A stretch of 64,000 bases of DNA from Istiophorus platypterus (Eukaryota > Chordata > Actinopteri > Istiophoriformes > Istiophoridae). The notes under the pieces are model-generated. The model worked only from the letters and a program-made list of their open reading frames with translations. It ran no database searches and was not told the origin of the DNA. How positions within the stretch are numbered: the first letter of the stretch is position 1; each line of letters opens with the position of its first letter. A program made the translations under genes and the position numbers. Below are positions 1 to 13,382 of the stretch, one piece after another. The DNA lies in NCBI GenBank assembly GCA_016859345.1, contig CM029121.1, positions 5,650,029 through 5,714,028 on the forward strand, in the 5' to 3' direction.

Positions 1-779
1 TTATCTCATTATTCTGAATGTAAAGGTATTATACCAACTACTGGAACCAGAGAACCTCATGCTAGTGTTAAACCTCAGCCAGCGTTCATGTTTGTCAACA
101 TGAAAACTTGCAGTCGAGTTCAACACAACCCAGATTAACTTAGCTTTTGACTACTAGTTGGGCAATGGAGAGATGTTTTGATGCCCCATTTTTTTGTACT
201 GGAATTGACAGAATACATGTCACTGCTGTTAGTTTCATCCTATTCCACAAATTGACAGTGAGTGATGATACTGCACTAAGAAAGTCGGTAAGAAGAAGAG
301 TTCGGGTCTGCATAGGCTGATGGAAACAATGCAGGTTTCAGAATATTCAGAAACTGACTGCTACTTTATTATGAGGGAGGCAAATGCACTCATTGTATCT
401 GTTTGCCAGGTATGAGGGGAAAACATAATATTTTCTTGTGAGGAACCATCAAACTAGGGAAACCTTAAGTGTTATCCCAAACCTTACAACCATGAACAGA
501 CAGTGTACTCAAAACAACTCAAAACAAAAGAATTGTCCAGCAGTCTTAAACTTAATTTATGATCATTAGCTTTTCCAGCCAAAACATACAACTGCAATTC
601 ACATTCTCAAAGGTTTTTAACACTATGCTCTTGCAACCAACCCTCTGACAAAAAAGAAAGGAAGCAGAAAAAACAATCCAGTTAAATTAATGTAAGGTTA
701 TCTAAGTATTAGTTTATCTCCTAGCTGACATCCTCTGCTTAATGACTCCATGATACTTAACCCCCTGTCTCTTGTTCAG

Positions 780-896
780 GAGGTGGACTTGAAGAACCTC
801 ACGGGCTACAAGCAGAGCATCATGAGCCTGTCAGATGGAGGGAAGCTTTACCGTGGCGAGTTGGAAATTGTCCTGTGCAGGGAGCCAATTGTGTGA
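780..896 (+). CDS. Last coding exon of an unrecognised upstream gene (partial)
   Basis: A splice acceptor (cttgttcag) ends at 779. An open frame then runs for 38 codons to TGA at 894-896. The peptide starts EVDLKNLTGYKQS and ends GELEIVLCREPIV. It has the charge pattern and strand-like ending of a real protein C-terminus, and a plausible 3' UTR follows. The rest of the gene lies to the left of the window. I do not recognise the family. The GELEIVL stretch looks like a beta strand from a C2 or other beta-sandwich domain, but that is only an impression. The acceptor, open frame, stop and downstream poly(A) signal together make a genuine terminal exon likely. Confidence 0.6.
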   Translation, partial: EVDLKNLTGYKQSIMSLSDGGKLYRGELEIVLCREPIV

Positions 897-1475
897 CTCT
901 TTCATATCTCTTGTTGTATATCATCATTTTCTCTGCCTGCCCCGCCCTGCTCCCCTGTGACCGCACCCACTTTGAGCTGCCTGGCAACGTATAGCAGGTG
1001 CATGTAACCCTAACCATGACCTGTCTGAAACCTCTAGCTTTTTACCTTCTGAACGCTCCACCATGCCCTTTACCATTTCTGACCTCATCCCAGTCCCTGC
1101 TGCCCGTGCTGTGCCTGATGTGCAACTCCTAACCAAAAGTCCAAACCCCTTAAACCACAGAAATGACCTTCTGACCTGTTGATAACTCCTGAAATTTGAC
1201 CACAGCTTCATTGACCCCTCCATTCCCTCACTCTATCAACTTTGCATTAGTTATGGTATATAGTCAAGTAAAACTGCAGCTGTATTTGAATTTCTTTGAT
1301 TTATAGTCTGTGATGGAACTGATAGTGATTTTTCCACTTCTATTTGTCGTGAAGCCCCCTTGTTCCATTAAAACTCTTCTGTACCTTTGCCATGATATGA
1401 TTTTAATTTTCAATGTTTGTTTTTGGCTGAAACTGTCAATTGAACATATTAATAAAATGTCTTAAGATAAATCGG
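897..1475 (+). terminator. 3' UTR and poly(A) signal of the upstream gene
   Basis: After the stop at 894-896 there is no coding potential on the + strand. An AATAAA hexamer lies at 1451-1456, with an ATTAAA near 1367 as an alternative. Cleavage is expected 10-30 bases after the hexamer. The end given is therefore approximate. Confidence 0.5.
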
Positions 1476-4400
1476 TTTGAAATTTTATGAATTGGAACTG
1501 TTACAGAGTTAATTGCCACTTGTGGGTTTGCCCTGGTGAAAAGGATGACCACCTGGACCTTTGCCTTATAGTCTGAATGTTTCTTACTTCACAGCCACAG
1601 ACTGCTGTGTCATTCTCTCCAAGTTACATTTTCTGATTATTTTCTGTTGTGCTGACCTTATTTATACCAAATACACTTTTTGATCAAAGTCTCCCATCTT
1701 TAAACTTTTACCTAGTCTCCAGTACAATACCATAAGCATAAAAAGGATTAGCAATGGATGCAGGCGGAACAAGAGTGCGTGGTTTACAATTTATAGCTAT
1801 GGTGAAGTAACTTTAGAGACACAAAAACCGGATTTCACTCATGTTGGTTGTCAGCGTTGGACAACTTAACACCAGCAACTACAACTTCCTATGCTTTCCA
1901 TCCAAATCTATTACCTAGAGTGTATTGTAATTTAGAAGATCATAGAAATAATGGCTGTTTTGCTGTTGCCCTGAGTCAGCTTTTTTTGTTGCATGATGTC
2001 TTACTCCTGAGTGCATAATGAAAATGACAAGAAACAAGTACTAGTAGTCGTAGTATTGCTGAGTCTGTACCATAAGGCATTTTTGCCTTTATAAGAAGGA
2101 AATGAGGCAGAATAACAAGACTCCTTCTCTCTCATGGAGCTGCTCAAGCAAACCTGAACAACTGCACACAAAAAAAACCTACCTAAAGTTCTGGTTGAAA
2201 TAAATAAAAAATTAAATCGTAGTCAACCTTCTGTTCATCTACTGTCATTCAGATGTTCCTTAGTCAGTACATCTAATCTATGGAACATAAGGCTCAAAAA
2301 GTTTAATTGTTCACAAGATGAAACTTCCAAATAAGAACAATCAGTTAAATAACTTAAATATAAAAAATGGAGGAAACTTTGAATAAATTATGACAGTATT
2401 TTGTGACTCATAAATAACCAAAGTTAATCTGATAGGGAGATAATGTAATTTGACACTACCCAAAAGGATGATGTTAGGGCATCTCTAAAGCTCGTGTCAA
2501 TAGAAACAAAAATGCAGAATGTATTACATAAAGCCTGCAATAAAATATAACTACAAAACTTAACCTCAAGAATGATCTAAATTGACAACCAAAAAATTTT
2601 GGCTGAACTCCAGCGGTTTACAGGAAGCCTTCCTCTTTTCCAGCTGAACCTAGGGTGAGAGGTTTTTCCCTGCTCCTGGGCTGAGATGTTGCTCCTGAGA
2701 TAGTGGGACAGGACATGATATTTCTAGTAAAACCCCTGTAATTGAGTTGACATGCTTTTAAAGCAATCTGAATAATACAGCAAGCACACAACCTCCCATT
2801 TCACTGTAGAGCTGGTGCAAACCCACATCAATTAATCAGAAGCATTTAAATCTTTATACGTCATTCAGCTGTGCAAAGAAAGTGCTTATTGCTGAAAGAA
2901 GTATTTAGCTGATAATGGGTTGCATGATAATGATATTGTTTAAGGTCAAATTATGTAACTTTGGCCAAACACAGGAGCCACAAATGAAAAATACAGCAAA
3001 ATATTAAATGCAAAGATTTTGTGTGACTATAGTGAACAGTCATTAGCTAACTTTAGCTAACATTAGCTGCAATAACTAATGGTCCTACATGTAAGTAAGG
3101 CTATTGCAGGCAAAACCAGATTGTAGTAGCAAGGTGTGTATTATTACTTAACTAAATGATTATACAGAATACAGTACAGAATAATTATAAATTCTACAAC
3201 ATAACATAAAAGTAGTGCAAGAAGAGAAGAGTCATAAAGTCTATCCACTGGGTGAATAATGTCAGTTATGTAATATCAATATGTAGTTTACTAACTTTAG
3301 CTAAGAGTAGTCACCATAAGCTATACCAGCTATTAAGGCTGTAACAGCAAAACCCCTACATGTTTTATAGGTAGGGTTCTCAAAATCTTTTATTATTTAT
3401 GGATAAAACTTTATCACAATAATGAGATATATTTTCTCCCTGAAAACTGTTTCGCGGTATCACTTTAAAGCACAATAAATGTACAGTAGATTTAGCAATT
3501 GCTCTTGAGTGCCATTCAAATCCAGAGCTATAAGAATTATATCAGGCTATATTTTCTTGTGTACTATGTTGGAATGATGTTTTATTATTCAGGTTTAGCA
3601 TCCAATAACCTGAACACAATCATATCATATCAACATTATAATCACCCCCGTTGCCACGTGCACATATTTTCCTCAGCCTGTCCTTGTTCACACCTGCATC
3701 TGCTCTGTGAGAAAGTCTCCAACCTACATGTGGGTCCCTGACAGAAACTTAACAGCAGCACATTTCTCCCTCTTGAAAATATAAGTGCTGCTATCTCTCT
3801 CTTTTCTACAATGTGAGATATTTAATTGCTGTTTGGTTGGAAAATATGCAGATGAGTCAGCTGTTGCTATCAGACTTTCAAACAGAGGAGAACACTTTGA
3901 AAAAGTACTTATAGGAGTTGTGCATTGCTGAGAATAATTTCTTACAACTCCACAATTCAAATAGGAGCCACTGATAGATTTTGGAAAGGGGGCAAATCTA
4001 ATTAAACATATTGCTGAAGATGCAGTCGTTGAGAGATTGGACAACCGTAGATACCGTAGATACCTGCTCGATGAGTCTCTCTCCAACAGTAATATGTCAG
4101 GCATCCAGCAGAAAAGAGGAAAGGTACACTTATTTCTTAAGATACTCTGTTGGTTCTACAGATCAATCACGAAGAATTCTCACTTGGTGCAGGCTTCTCA
4201 AGAAGACCATCAATAGTGAGTTTCATTCTACAGGAAGAGTTAGAACAAAAGGCAAAGCACAGAAGGCAAGAAGCATTCACAGTCCCTAAATGCAGTCTTG
4301 CTAAGCACTGCCTTCTGTTGCCATCTGTGAGTAGATTTTTATATTTAAAATCGGACTATTCTCAAATGAACTTTGTTGTTTTAGCTATAAGTCTGCAAAA

Positions 4401-4639
4401 AAGTGGCAACGAAATAAAACAACATACTCATTTGATAAATATGGTAAATCTAAAATATATTTTCATTACATGAGATTATCCTTTTCTATGAGATTAAAGT
4501 GTGAACTAAATAGTTATATTGTATTATACTGTACATATAGGCAAAAAAAATGATAAGAACAGAATATTATGTTGTATTATACCATAATCAGACTACTTTG
4601 ACATCTCATCCTTTTACTTACAGTGTGTGTTTTTGCCAA
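1476..4639. other. Intergenic DNA, no gene recognised
   Basis: This is AT-rich DNA without a convincing exon. Short repeated phrases built on 'ttagcta' occur around 3040-3310. The stretch 3970-4125 translates on the + strand into a protein-like fragment, treated separately as a doubtful observation. No RNA gene or known mobile element is recognised. Confidence 0.5.
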
Positions 4640-5015
4640 ACTCATGCCATGACACGGCTCAAGGGTCCAGACACAATACCTCAAAATCTATTAAATGGAT
4701 TGCTGTGACATTTTTGTCACCCATGGTCCCTATAGGATGTATCATAGCGACTTTGGTGATCCCCTGACCTTTTTTCCAGCACCACCGGCAGGTTGATATT
4801 TGTTGTTTTGAGTGAAATGTTGCAGTAATTATTGGATGGACTGCCATTTAAATTGGGGTTCAACTACAGGATGAATTGAAAATGATAAAGCTGCAAAACA
4901 GCATCATGTTAGCATTGGCATTTTAAACCCATTAGCATGCAGACACTGCCATCCAGCTGAACACATCGCTGTTCCTAAACACAGCCCCACTGAGCCGCTA
5001 AGCATCACTGTAGAT
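4640..5015 (+). repeat. Teleost interspersed repeat (decayed copy)
   Basis: The text around 4655-4860 (phrases such as 'gactttggtgatcccctgac' and 'attggatggactgcca') and 4880-5010 ('catgttagcattggcattt', 'cacagccccactgagccgct') matches a high-copy repeat known from percomorph introns and microsatellite flanks. This copy is diverged and carries no open frame. The identification is by pattern memory, not by a search, and the class is uncertain. Confidence 0.6.
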
Positions 5016-8000
5016 GTCTGTTTGACCATCAGTGTAAAAAAGTGATAAGTCTGCAGTCTTCTTCAGTAACAGGTGATATGCTATTGCTGAAGAATGCTCT
5101 CCATTCAAGCATAACTGTAGCAGTACTAGATTTGCACTTAAATATGGACATGAAAAATTGTCAGTAAACATGCAACAATTTATTTTCTGTGACCATGTCC
5201 TTGAACAAGACAGAAAAAATGCAGGTAAGTGAATAAAATACAACACATCCAAGACAAATGAACTCTAAAATCTCTTTAACAGCGGTAAAGGAGAATGTAA
5301 CTCATTTTACATTTTGAATTATTGAGCATGAAAGTTCATTCTCAACCTTGGAAAATACTTTAACTGACAAACCAATGTTGAATTAAACACATCAATGACA
5401 TTACCAATTCAAGAGTTACTTTCCCCCCCAGTTTCATGCTTTGGGAAAAAGTGACACAGACTGTATTTGGGTCACAGAAGTATCATGAAATGGAGGCATT
5501 CTGCTTCAGCAGTTCAAGTGTTTCTTCCCTGTTGACACATTTCACGCTGATCTGCATTATTTTTGGCCTGTTCTTGTGCTTCTGTTATGCAGGTGAACAC
5601 AACTGATCATACACTCAGACCACTGTGATGAAACGGTGTGATAAAGATTTGAGGCAGTCAACTACACTTTACAGGAGAGAAAGAGAGAAGAGAATATGAA
5701 TATGAGAGGATAACTGCCATGATTAATTTATTGATGAAAGGAACCCTGGTATTTTATTTATGATCTCCTTAAATATAGCTCATGCGAATTAAACAAGTGA
5801 TTGAAAATGGATGTTCCAACCTAGAGTCATGTGTATGGCACACATCTGGGCACATGAACATACACAAACACACATCCCAAAGCTCATTACAGACACACAT
5901 TCACAAACAGATATAGTTTATTACAGGCAAACATACACAGTTCAACACTCCATCGCAGCTCATTATAGGTAAACAGCAGATTTCTCTGGAAAAACACCAA
6001 CTGCTAAATAGTTTAGACTGAGGGATTCAAACAATTATAAATAGCAGCTTGGCCAAATGAAGTCTACGTTTCACCAAGACAATTGTCTCATCCAGCCCAT
6101 TGCTCAATTCATCAGGATAAGACTAGTTCTCTGGTAAACTGACATGACTCACTGAAACCCAGACTTAGCTTTTTTATAGTTGTGTCAAATAGAAACTATT
6201 TATAGGAATATATGTTTGACATTTTTTCAAATACACTTATTCACTTTCTTAAAGAGAATTACATGAGAAAGTAATACTGTTCTCATATCTGTATGATAAA
6301 GGTAAGAAAAAGAAAACATCCCCCCAGCACTTTGAGAGCACACCAATGTCAAGTTGTGGTTTTTAGAGGGGGCATTCACTATTCCTTGGCCAGGTCCCTG
6401 CCTCTAGTCTAAGCTTGACACCTTCTGGATATAGTTTCATATCATTTATTTAGAGTTGTGTTTTTGGCCACCTGCTGAAAGTCCAATATATGCTCATTTT
6501 AGATGTTTTTTTGTTTGTTTGTTTGTTTTTTTTGTCCGTTCTAACTCCTGAAGGAAAAATCTGGCTCTTTAGCTACTAAATGCTCCGCTTTGTTCACCGG
6601 CTAGTTGCCAACTCTGTCTGTGTGCTGTTTTGTGCTGTGCAGGTAGCGTACACTGGGATAGTAGACCCTCTTGAAAACAAATAAAACATATACTTATGTC
6701 AGTTGTTGACTGACAATTCTTTTCATAAAGTTACAGTGGCTCAGAGTCATATTAGCTTGCCCTCATAAGCCAGGGCACTCATGTTTTCTATGGGATCACT
6801 GTATTGGAAATCCGAATACTGAAACTGTTGCAGAAATGAATATCTTTTTTCCTTGGCTTGCAAGAAGATTGTCAATGAAATTTATCAAGCTTTACTCTTT
6901 CACAGGGCTCTTAACAGAGTCCCAATGGTCTGTTAATATTTATTTCTTACCACTAAGCCAATACAGGATGAATCAGGAAGATCATATGTAAGAGGATACT
7001 TAAGGGATACAGCGAAAGGAAGTAGTATAAAATGATCAATACTACCATTTTTAGGTGCAGAAAAACCTTCTGGAATGACTCAACCCCTCTTTCCTTTTTT
7101 GTTGAATATTACATAGCCATAGAGGGCGTGTGATGTTTAATAAAATATATATTCAATCTGCTGATTTTGCTTAACCTCGGTTATCGTTCAGGCGGAGAGG
7201 AACACACGCAAAAGGAAATGACAGGCAGCCCTCAGGAAAATAGGTTGTTGATTAAATTGTAGAATAAATAATAAAATATCAATAATCTGAGGGATTTCAC
7301 TATGTCCTTTAATCATGATTATCATGATGTAATGAATGTTCAAGAATGGTGACTACATACTGTAAACGTATCATAGAATATAGCAGGACTTTTACACCTA
7401 ACTGGAAAACAGAACACAAACATCAGGCTGTGTCAAATATCATCCAGGGTTCACACCCAGTGTCTTTGCCACAAATGTCATCCTGTCATCTTTCCTCTCA
7501 TGTTCCATTCTGTGCAATGGAGTTGAAACAGTAACTTTGGTACAGCTCAATAAATACTGTATCTTCAGTTGAGGGATCAGAGGGTAGTCCTCTTTTTTTC
7601 TTTTTTTTTCAATATACTAGTTCACGAACTTTATTTTGAGTAGCGTTTGATCATTCACAGAGTCGATAGAGCTCTCAGGCAGCTTTTTAAAGTAAAATAT
7701 GTGTAAAATGAACTGGATATTGACAAGGACTCTATATCTTTCATCATGTGATTTTGTAGCAGTAGAAATGGCAAAATGGAAACACCATGTTCTGCATGTC
7801 TTCATCTCTGTGCAGTCTCCGCTGATTTCCAGGCAGACCAACCACAATCTAAGCCACTGATTGTTTCTGTGGGGACAATACCTCACTACTGTGTATGTGT
7901 AGGCAAGCCACTTAACACCCTCCAGCTTCAGGAACACATCTCTTCACCACACATTGTGCTGCCACCAGCTCATCATTTGCACTTTGTGCTCTGTGCCAGA

Positions 8001-8914
8001 GTCATGTGTCTTTAAATGGAGGCATAGAAGCCAAACTCTAAATTAACTGACCTGGAGTTAACTGGGATATCTGCTGTTCGCAAGGCACCAGAAGGTTTAA
8101 GAAAATCTGGAATAAGGAAGCTGCCAGGGAAACCATCTGTGTGCTATGACTACATAAGCTCCATCAGCTGTGCTGTCACTCTTATCTCTGCACCTCCATT
8201 TTAGCCTCAATATTTGAAAACTAACTCATGGCAAAAACAAACCATAGATCCCCTCTCTCCTTCACTCAATTAGTATTCATGAAAGCCAGACTATCTAACC
8301 ATAAATACTGAAAGGTTGAGGAAAATCAAACTCAGATTCTTGGATAGTGCCGCTATCATCTCATCAAGAAATCTAGTAAAGGTGAAAATGGCAGCAAGCA
8401 CATTATGCAAACCACGAGAAATGACAGCTACCGATTCTACTGTTTTAATAAGCACTGTCACAGGTTAAAGACAATGCTGAAGATTTCTAAGGAGATTTTA
8501 CAATTATTTATCAGTATATGAAGGTTTACTGTAACTTGTGCAGAACCAGCCGTGTCACCGGCATAATGGCTATTTCTATTTATTGGGTGTACGCCTCATA
8601 ACACTCATTAAAAAATTATAAGCTTTATAATTTGATCTTGCATATTTCCCGTGGCGCCTCATAACACATATCTCAAAGAATGTGAACGTTATTTTATAAT
8701 CTAGGTAGATGTACTTAGTAAGCTCTCCCTGTACCTTGATTTCAGCTGACATTTGTATGTCATTTGCCTGATTTTAACCTAGTTTAATAAAACTATATAT
8801 ATTTTTTTTCTCAGTTATTCCTGATCCAATACAAGACACAAGTGGCGAACTATCAGTTGACCTGTAAATTATTCTAAGCAGGGTGTTAAAGAAAGATAAA
8901 TACGGCCTTGGAGC
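5016..8914. other. Intergenic DNA, no gene recognised
   Basis: The stretch is AT-rich and non-coding on both strands as far as can be read. It contains a CA-rich patch (about 5825-5945), a TTTG/T-rich run (about 6505-6533) and a T-rich run (about 7590-7612). Open frames here are short and lack plausible splice contexts or recognisable protein motifs. Confidence 0.5.
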
Positions 8915-8980
8915 TATTTTGTGCGCATTTTGTGCGCTTTGGGGCTATTTTGTGCGCATTTGTGCGCAATTTTGTGCAGT
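8915..8980 (+). repeat. Short TGTGCGC-type tandem repeat upstream of the SDR promoter
   Basis: The unit 'ttttgtgcgcattt' and its variants occur about five times between 8918 and 8978, giving TGTGCGC or TGTGCA each time. It lies about 400 bases upstream of the SDR start codon, at the edge of the CpG-rich segment. The GCGCA cores resemble half-sites of the NRF1 motif, but no complete palindromic NRF1 site is present. Confidence 0.5.
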
Positions 8981-9079
8981 GAATTGCGGGAATGTGAGAC
9001 GAGGTACGCAGAGGTAGAAAAGTGCAGGACACCGAAATGTGGCTAAGCTGAATTCTTGAAACCTCAGTGGAAGATGTTG

Positions 9080-9347
9080 TCGTTTTGACAACATTATTTC
9101 AGCCTCCCGACGGTTTCCAGGGTCTGTTGAACTTTCCCCCCTCGTGTGAAGGCTCCGGGTCCGGTTCGCTAAAGTGGAACAATCCTCCCACCTACCGGCG
9201 GAGTCGCGCACCGGGAGGCGGGTCGTCGCTAATCCCGAGATCACCAGAAATTTCCGGAGAGAAAGCGGAGCCGGCGACCGAGGCCGGCGAGCACCGCGAC
9301 CTCGGCCGGGGGCGGCGTCGACGACGAGCGGGGCCGGGACGAGCGGG
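9080..9347 (+). promoter_or_regulatory. CpG-rich promoter / 5' UTR of the SDR gene
   Basis: From about 9110 to 9620 the sequence changes sharply from AT-rich to GC- and CpG-rich, spanning the first coding exon. This is typical of a vertebrate CpG-island promoter. No clear TATA box is seen next to the presumed start. The transcription start cannot be fixed from sequence alone. Confidence 0.6.
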
Positions 9348-12281
9348 ATGAGCGGGGCCGTGCATTTCAAGGGCTGCGGCTCCGTGCTGGTGACGGGGGC
9401 CAGCCGGGGACTCGGGCTGCAGATCGTAAGCAGCTTGGCCAGCGGAGGTTTCTCACCGGGCAAGATTATAGCCACGACCAGAAACCCCACCGGCGCGCAG
9501 GTAAACGGCGGCACCGAGCCACCCCCGGAGCGGCCGCTCGGCCGGCGGAGCCCTCGGCGTCGTCGCCGACCTTGTCTACCCGCCTCGGTCCGCGTCGCGC
9601 TGGGGTGACGGTGATAACGGGTGGCGGAGCGTCAAGTAGCGGGATTATTCCTATTGATAGCAGCCGTCACCAGACGTCGCCATTATTCCTGCACTCGATA
9701 CCCGCGAATGAAATAAAATGCTGACAGGTTGTGATGTGCTCTTTACCTGCAGAAACTTCAGGAGCTGGCAGACAAACACTCCAACGTCCATATAATTACT
9801 CTGGGTAAGACGAAGAACAGTGGTTGGTGCTTCACACAAATAACGCTACAGCACACAAAACTACCATAAATAGTGTTGTATGAGTAGAAATGTGAAAAAG
9901 AACATGAAGGTTTGAAGAAAATTGAGACAAAAGCCCAACTTTACAACACATAGGACCGTATATTCTAGATGTGAACGGTTGAATCATCTCATTTCATGTC
10001 TGGTCGTTAACATAATCCCATAGGATTATTTAGACATATTAGTCAGGAAAATAATCCTAGATGTATAGTAATCAATATTTTAGAGCACAACATGTCCCAA
10101 CATTAAACATATACGAATAGTATACATTCTGTACAAACTGGAGTTATTTCAATCTACACTGAAAACATCCCCTGCTTGAAGTATTGATCTATTTTCCATA
10201 TAATAATGTTCATCCAGTATTTCCTCAAATTTTTATTCATATTTGGGTTTTTTGATTATTTCCTTTTTAGATGTAGTTAACCAGGAGAGCATAGAGAAAT
10301 GTGCAGAAGAGGTGGGCCAGCTGGTACAAGAAGAGGGTCTGAACTGCCTAATAAACAACGCAGGGATCAATGTGGTGGCCGACTTTCATTCCGTTACTGC
10401 AGAGAAGATGATAGAAAACTTTCACACCAATGCTGTGGCTCCTCTAATGATCACCAAGGTAAAGTTTATTAATATATTTTGTGCCTCCCGTTGACTTGGA
10501 TGCAGTGGATCAACTACATAACATGACAAAGAAAACTTTGATGGAAGGTCTTCAGATCTTCCTTGGTCAGATAGTGAAAAAGAAAAGAAAAGAAACCACA
10601 CTTCTCTTTTCCTCAGTCACCAGGAGCAGGACCCATGACTGGTTCATTTCCTACAATAACAACTAAAACAAGATGACCTTGATGAACAGAAGCAACAAAA
10701 ACCCCTTAGCCCAGCACAGACTGCATTTCATAAATATTAATTAAAAGTCTGGTTTCATTTGGCCTCAGGGTTTGGTGCAGACTGCAGAGCAGCACTCTGA
10801 GCTGATAGAAATTCAGGCTCTCATCAAGAACATGTCAGCAGGGCAGACTCTTGCTGACACACAGTTTGCTCCAGTCTGCGGATTGTGTCTGTAGATACAA
10901 GGCCAAACTGCAGCCCAAAACTCTTAGAATAATTGAGTACAATACAAGATACACCACACCACTTGTTATGGGCTGGAACTTCAAACGTGTTTTATTCTTC
11001 ACATTTTAACACATCATTCAAATTAGTTTATTAGTTTGCTGAGAGGAAATTAATCAACTATTTTGATAATCCATTATTCCAAGAGAAAATGCCAAACTTT
11101 TTATGTTTCCAGCTTCTTATATCAGAGGATTTGATGCCTTTCATTGTCCTATTTAACACAATGCTAATTATTTTTGGCTTTTGGATTGTTATACAGCCAA
11201 AAAAAGCAATTTGAAAACATTCCCTTGGCTTATGGGAAATTGCATTGGACATTTTTTACTATTTTGTGACATTTAAAAGGCTAAATGATTAATCACTTAA
11301 TCATGAAAATAATAGGAAGATCCATCTCTTAAGTAAACAATCTTTTGTTGTAGCCCTAAGTCACATTAAATATGTCCAGAAACTTCATATCCAGCTTTCC
11401 TGCTGTGTAAAAGTCTTGTTCCCTAGAGAACTGACCTTTGTGGGCCTCTCTAATGGTCCTTTTATTCTGCCCGAGAGGTTCTTGATTGAATCCCCTTTTA
11501 GCCACAGATGTCATACCTAGAGATGAAATGAATACAGTTTGTTGTTATAGCTTTTTTGTGAATGTCAAAACAAAGCAAAACAAAACAAAAAAGAATAATA
11601 ACCATTAAGGCTACTCATGTAGTATATTCAGTAGTATTGTTAAAGCCCAATGACATAATATACTTTGTTAGAACATAAGAAAATCCAATAAAAAGAAACA
11701 TTCTCTGAATTGAACCTCTGGGTATTTTAGTATTTATAAAATTAAGAATGTTGACAAGATGCTGCATCTGCTAAAAGATAATCAATAATATTCATAAAGT
11801 TTTCCTCAGAAATATAAATTATTGCAATGTTCATGCATCCTTGCAAAACTGTATTTTGGCCTGTAATATGAATATATTATTTTTAGAGAATTAAGGCCAT
11901 TTCTTTCTCAGTTTAAAATTCTGCCCCCAGAGGGCAATACTAACCAAACACACGGTTCAATATCTTTGTTTAACCTAGACCCAGAGAATGACCCAGTCCT
12001 GGTCCAAAATCTAATATTTTATAATTTAATAACTTTATATGTATACATTGGTTGTCTTGTTTTGTTTCACCCTCAATTATAATGTATTATTCTCCCACCA
12101 CTGCCAGGCCTTCCTGCCTCTGTTAAAGCAAGCTGCGTCCAGACGAGACGCAGGTGGCTCAGGGAGCATGGGCATCCAGAGGGCAGCAGTTATCAACATG
12201 ACTTCTCTGCTGGGCTCTGTGGAGCTCAACTGGGGAGAGAGAGCAAACAACTTCAAATGGTACCCCTACAGGACGTCCAAG
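9348..12281 (+). CDS. Short-chain dehydrogenase/reductase, C-factor-like (3' end missing)
   Basis: Four exons join in frame: 9348-9500, 9753-9804, 10271-10458 and 12108-12281, giving 189 residues. The first ATG of the SDR-like protein is at 9348, just before the Rossmann fold. Family hallmarks are all present: the dinucleotide-binding TGASRGLG at residues 16-23, NNAG at 97-100, a serine-bearing INMTSLLGS strand near 160-168, and the catalytic YxxxK as Y185-R-T-S-K189. Such enzymes are NAD(P)(H)-dependent oxidoreductases of about 250 residues, so roughly 60 residues are missing. Exon 4 ends at a clear donor (AAG|gtattg), but no following exon is visible before the next gene. The 500-base gap at 13383-13882 is the most likely site of the last exon. 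The physiological substrate is unknown. It is closest to the small cytosolic C-factor/sniffer-like SDRs, an assignment made by motif and layout only. Confidence 0.85.
11030..11335 (+). repeat. Teleost interspersed repeat, copy 1 (MITE-like, in SDR intron 3)
   Basis: Phrases such as 'gccaaactttttatgtttcc', 'ttttggcttttggattgtta' and 'aaatgattaatcacttaatc' belong to a very common fish repeat with ends rich in TTAATCGATTA-type words. A second diverged copy in the same orientation lies at about 37735-38080. This supports a dispersed family independently of memory. No coding capacity is seen. Confidence 0.65.
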
Positions 12282-12469
12282 GTATTGTCACCAAGGAATG
12301 AAAGTGTGATGGGCTAAACCAATTAACAGGACTAGTGCAGTGCCTATTTAAAACATGCTTGTTATGTCATTAATTTTAAAATATTGAATTCAGTCATCTA
12401 CTCATCATCCAAATTCCACATAACTGCTGTGCTATAATAATAACAACAACATCAACAACACCAACAACA

Positions 12470-12477
12470 ATAATTAT

Positions 12478-12523
<46 letters not shown>
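12470..12523 (+). repeat. (TAA)n microsatellite
   Basis: An uninterrupted AAT/TAA trinucleotide run of about 18 units lies in the intron after SDR exon 4. It is preceded by an imperfect AAC/AAT-rich stretch starting near 12436. Confidence 0.9.
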
Positions 12524-13382
12524 GACCCTATTTGTCAGATATCTGTTAAGACAATACTGGCCCACAAATTCAAAAAGATGGTTGGCAGACACTGCATTAG
12601 TTTTATCTAGGTGTAACTAATAAAGTGATAAATGAGTTTTGATTAATTTAATCACTGTGTGTCATGGGACCCTTCCACTGAAATGGAGAATCAGTATTTT
12701 TACTCAAGAACTTGACCTAAAACTTACAATTAGTATGAGATGGAACAACATTTATTAATCACTGGAGTGATATGCAGTTAAGAAAATCAACGACAAGTGG
12801 GTTTTTCTATCAGTAAGAACATATTTGAATGGTTTAACGTCAGTTCAACCCATTCTCTGACTGTTACATGGCTGTTAAAGGAAACAGAAGATATACAAAG
12901 GATGAATTACAACATTAGATGACGCATAGTGATAAATTACATTATCACAATGGCAACGGTGCATAAATTACATGTTCTGCCTGTTAAGAATCCTAATATA
13001 TAATCATGCTTGGGTTCGGATAAAAAGCAAATAAACACTTATGTGTTGCTGTTGCTGCATCTAAAACAAAGCACTCTGGGATGCTTTTGCTTCAAGTGAT
13101 ACTGCATAGCAGTTGTTTTGTTGTGATAAGCCATCTCCAATTTGCAGAGCTTGGATCTAAGATAGTCCCAAACTTAAAATCTCCTCTTTGAGGTTTTGTA
13201 GCTGCAGCTTGTTTTCCAGGGAATCCATACTTTGACCGGGCGCTGCCATCTTTACAACCTGCCGTTGTCTCATCAATGACATTGGCTGCTTGGATGAGTT
13301 GCCACAGCCTTAACTGAATGTAATTTGATATTTCTCTTTTTATGTTTCTCGAGAACCACTCATCCAAGAACCTTCACAGTAT

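Noticed and set aside
3301..3730. Frame 3499-3741 and its minus-strand counterpart as a small gene
   Set aside because: Composition is that of surrounding non-coding DNA, and no promoter, splice sites or protein motif were seen.
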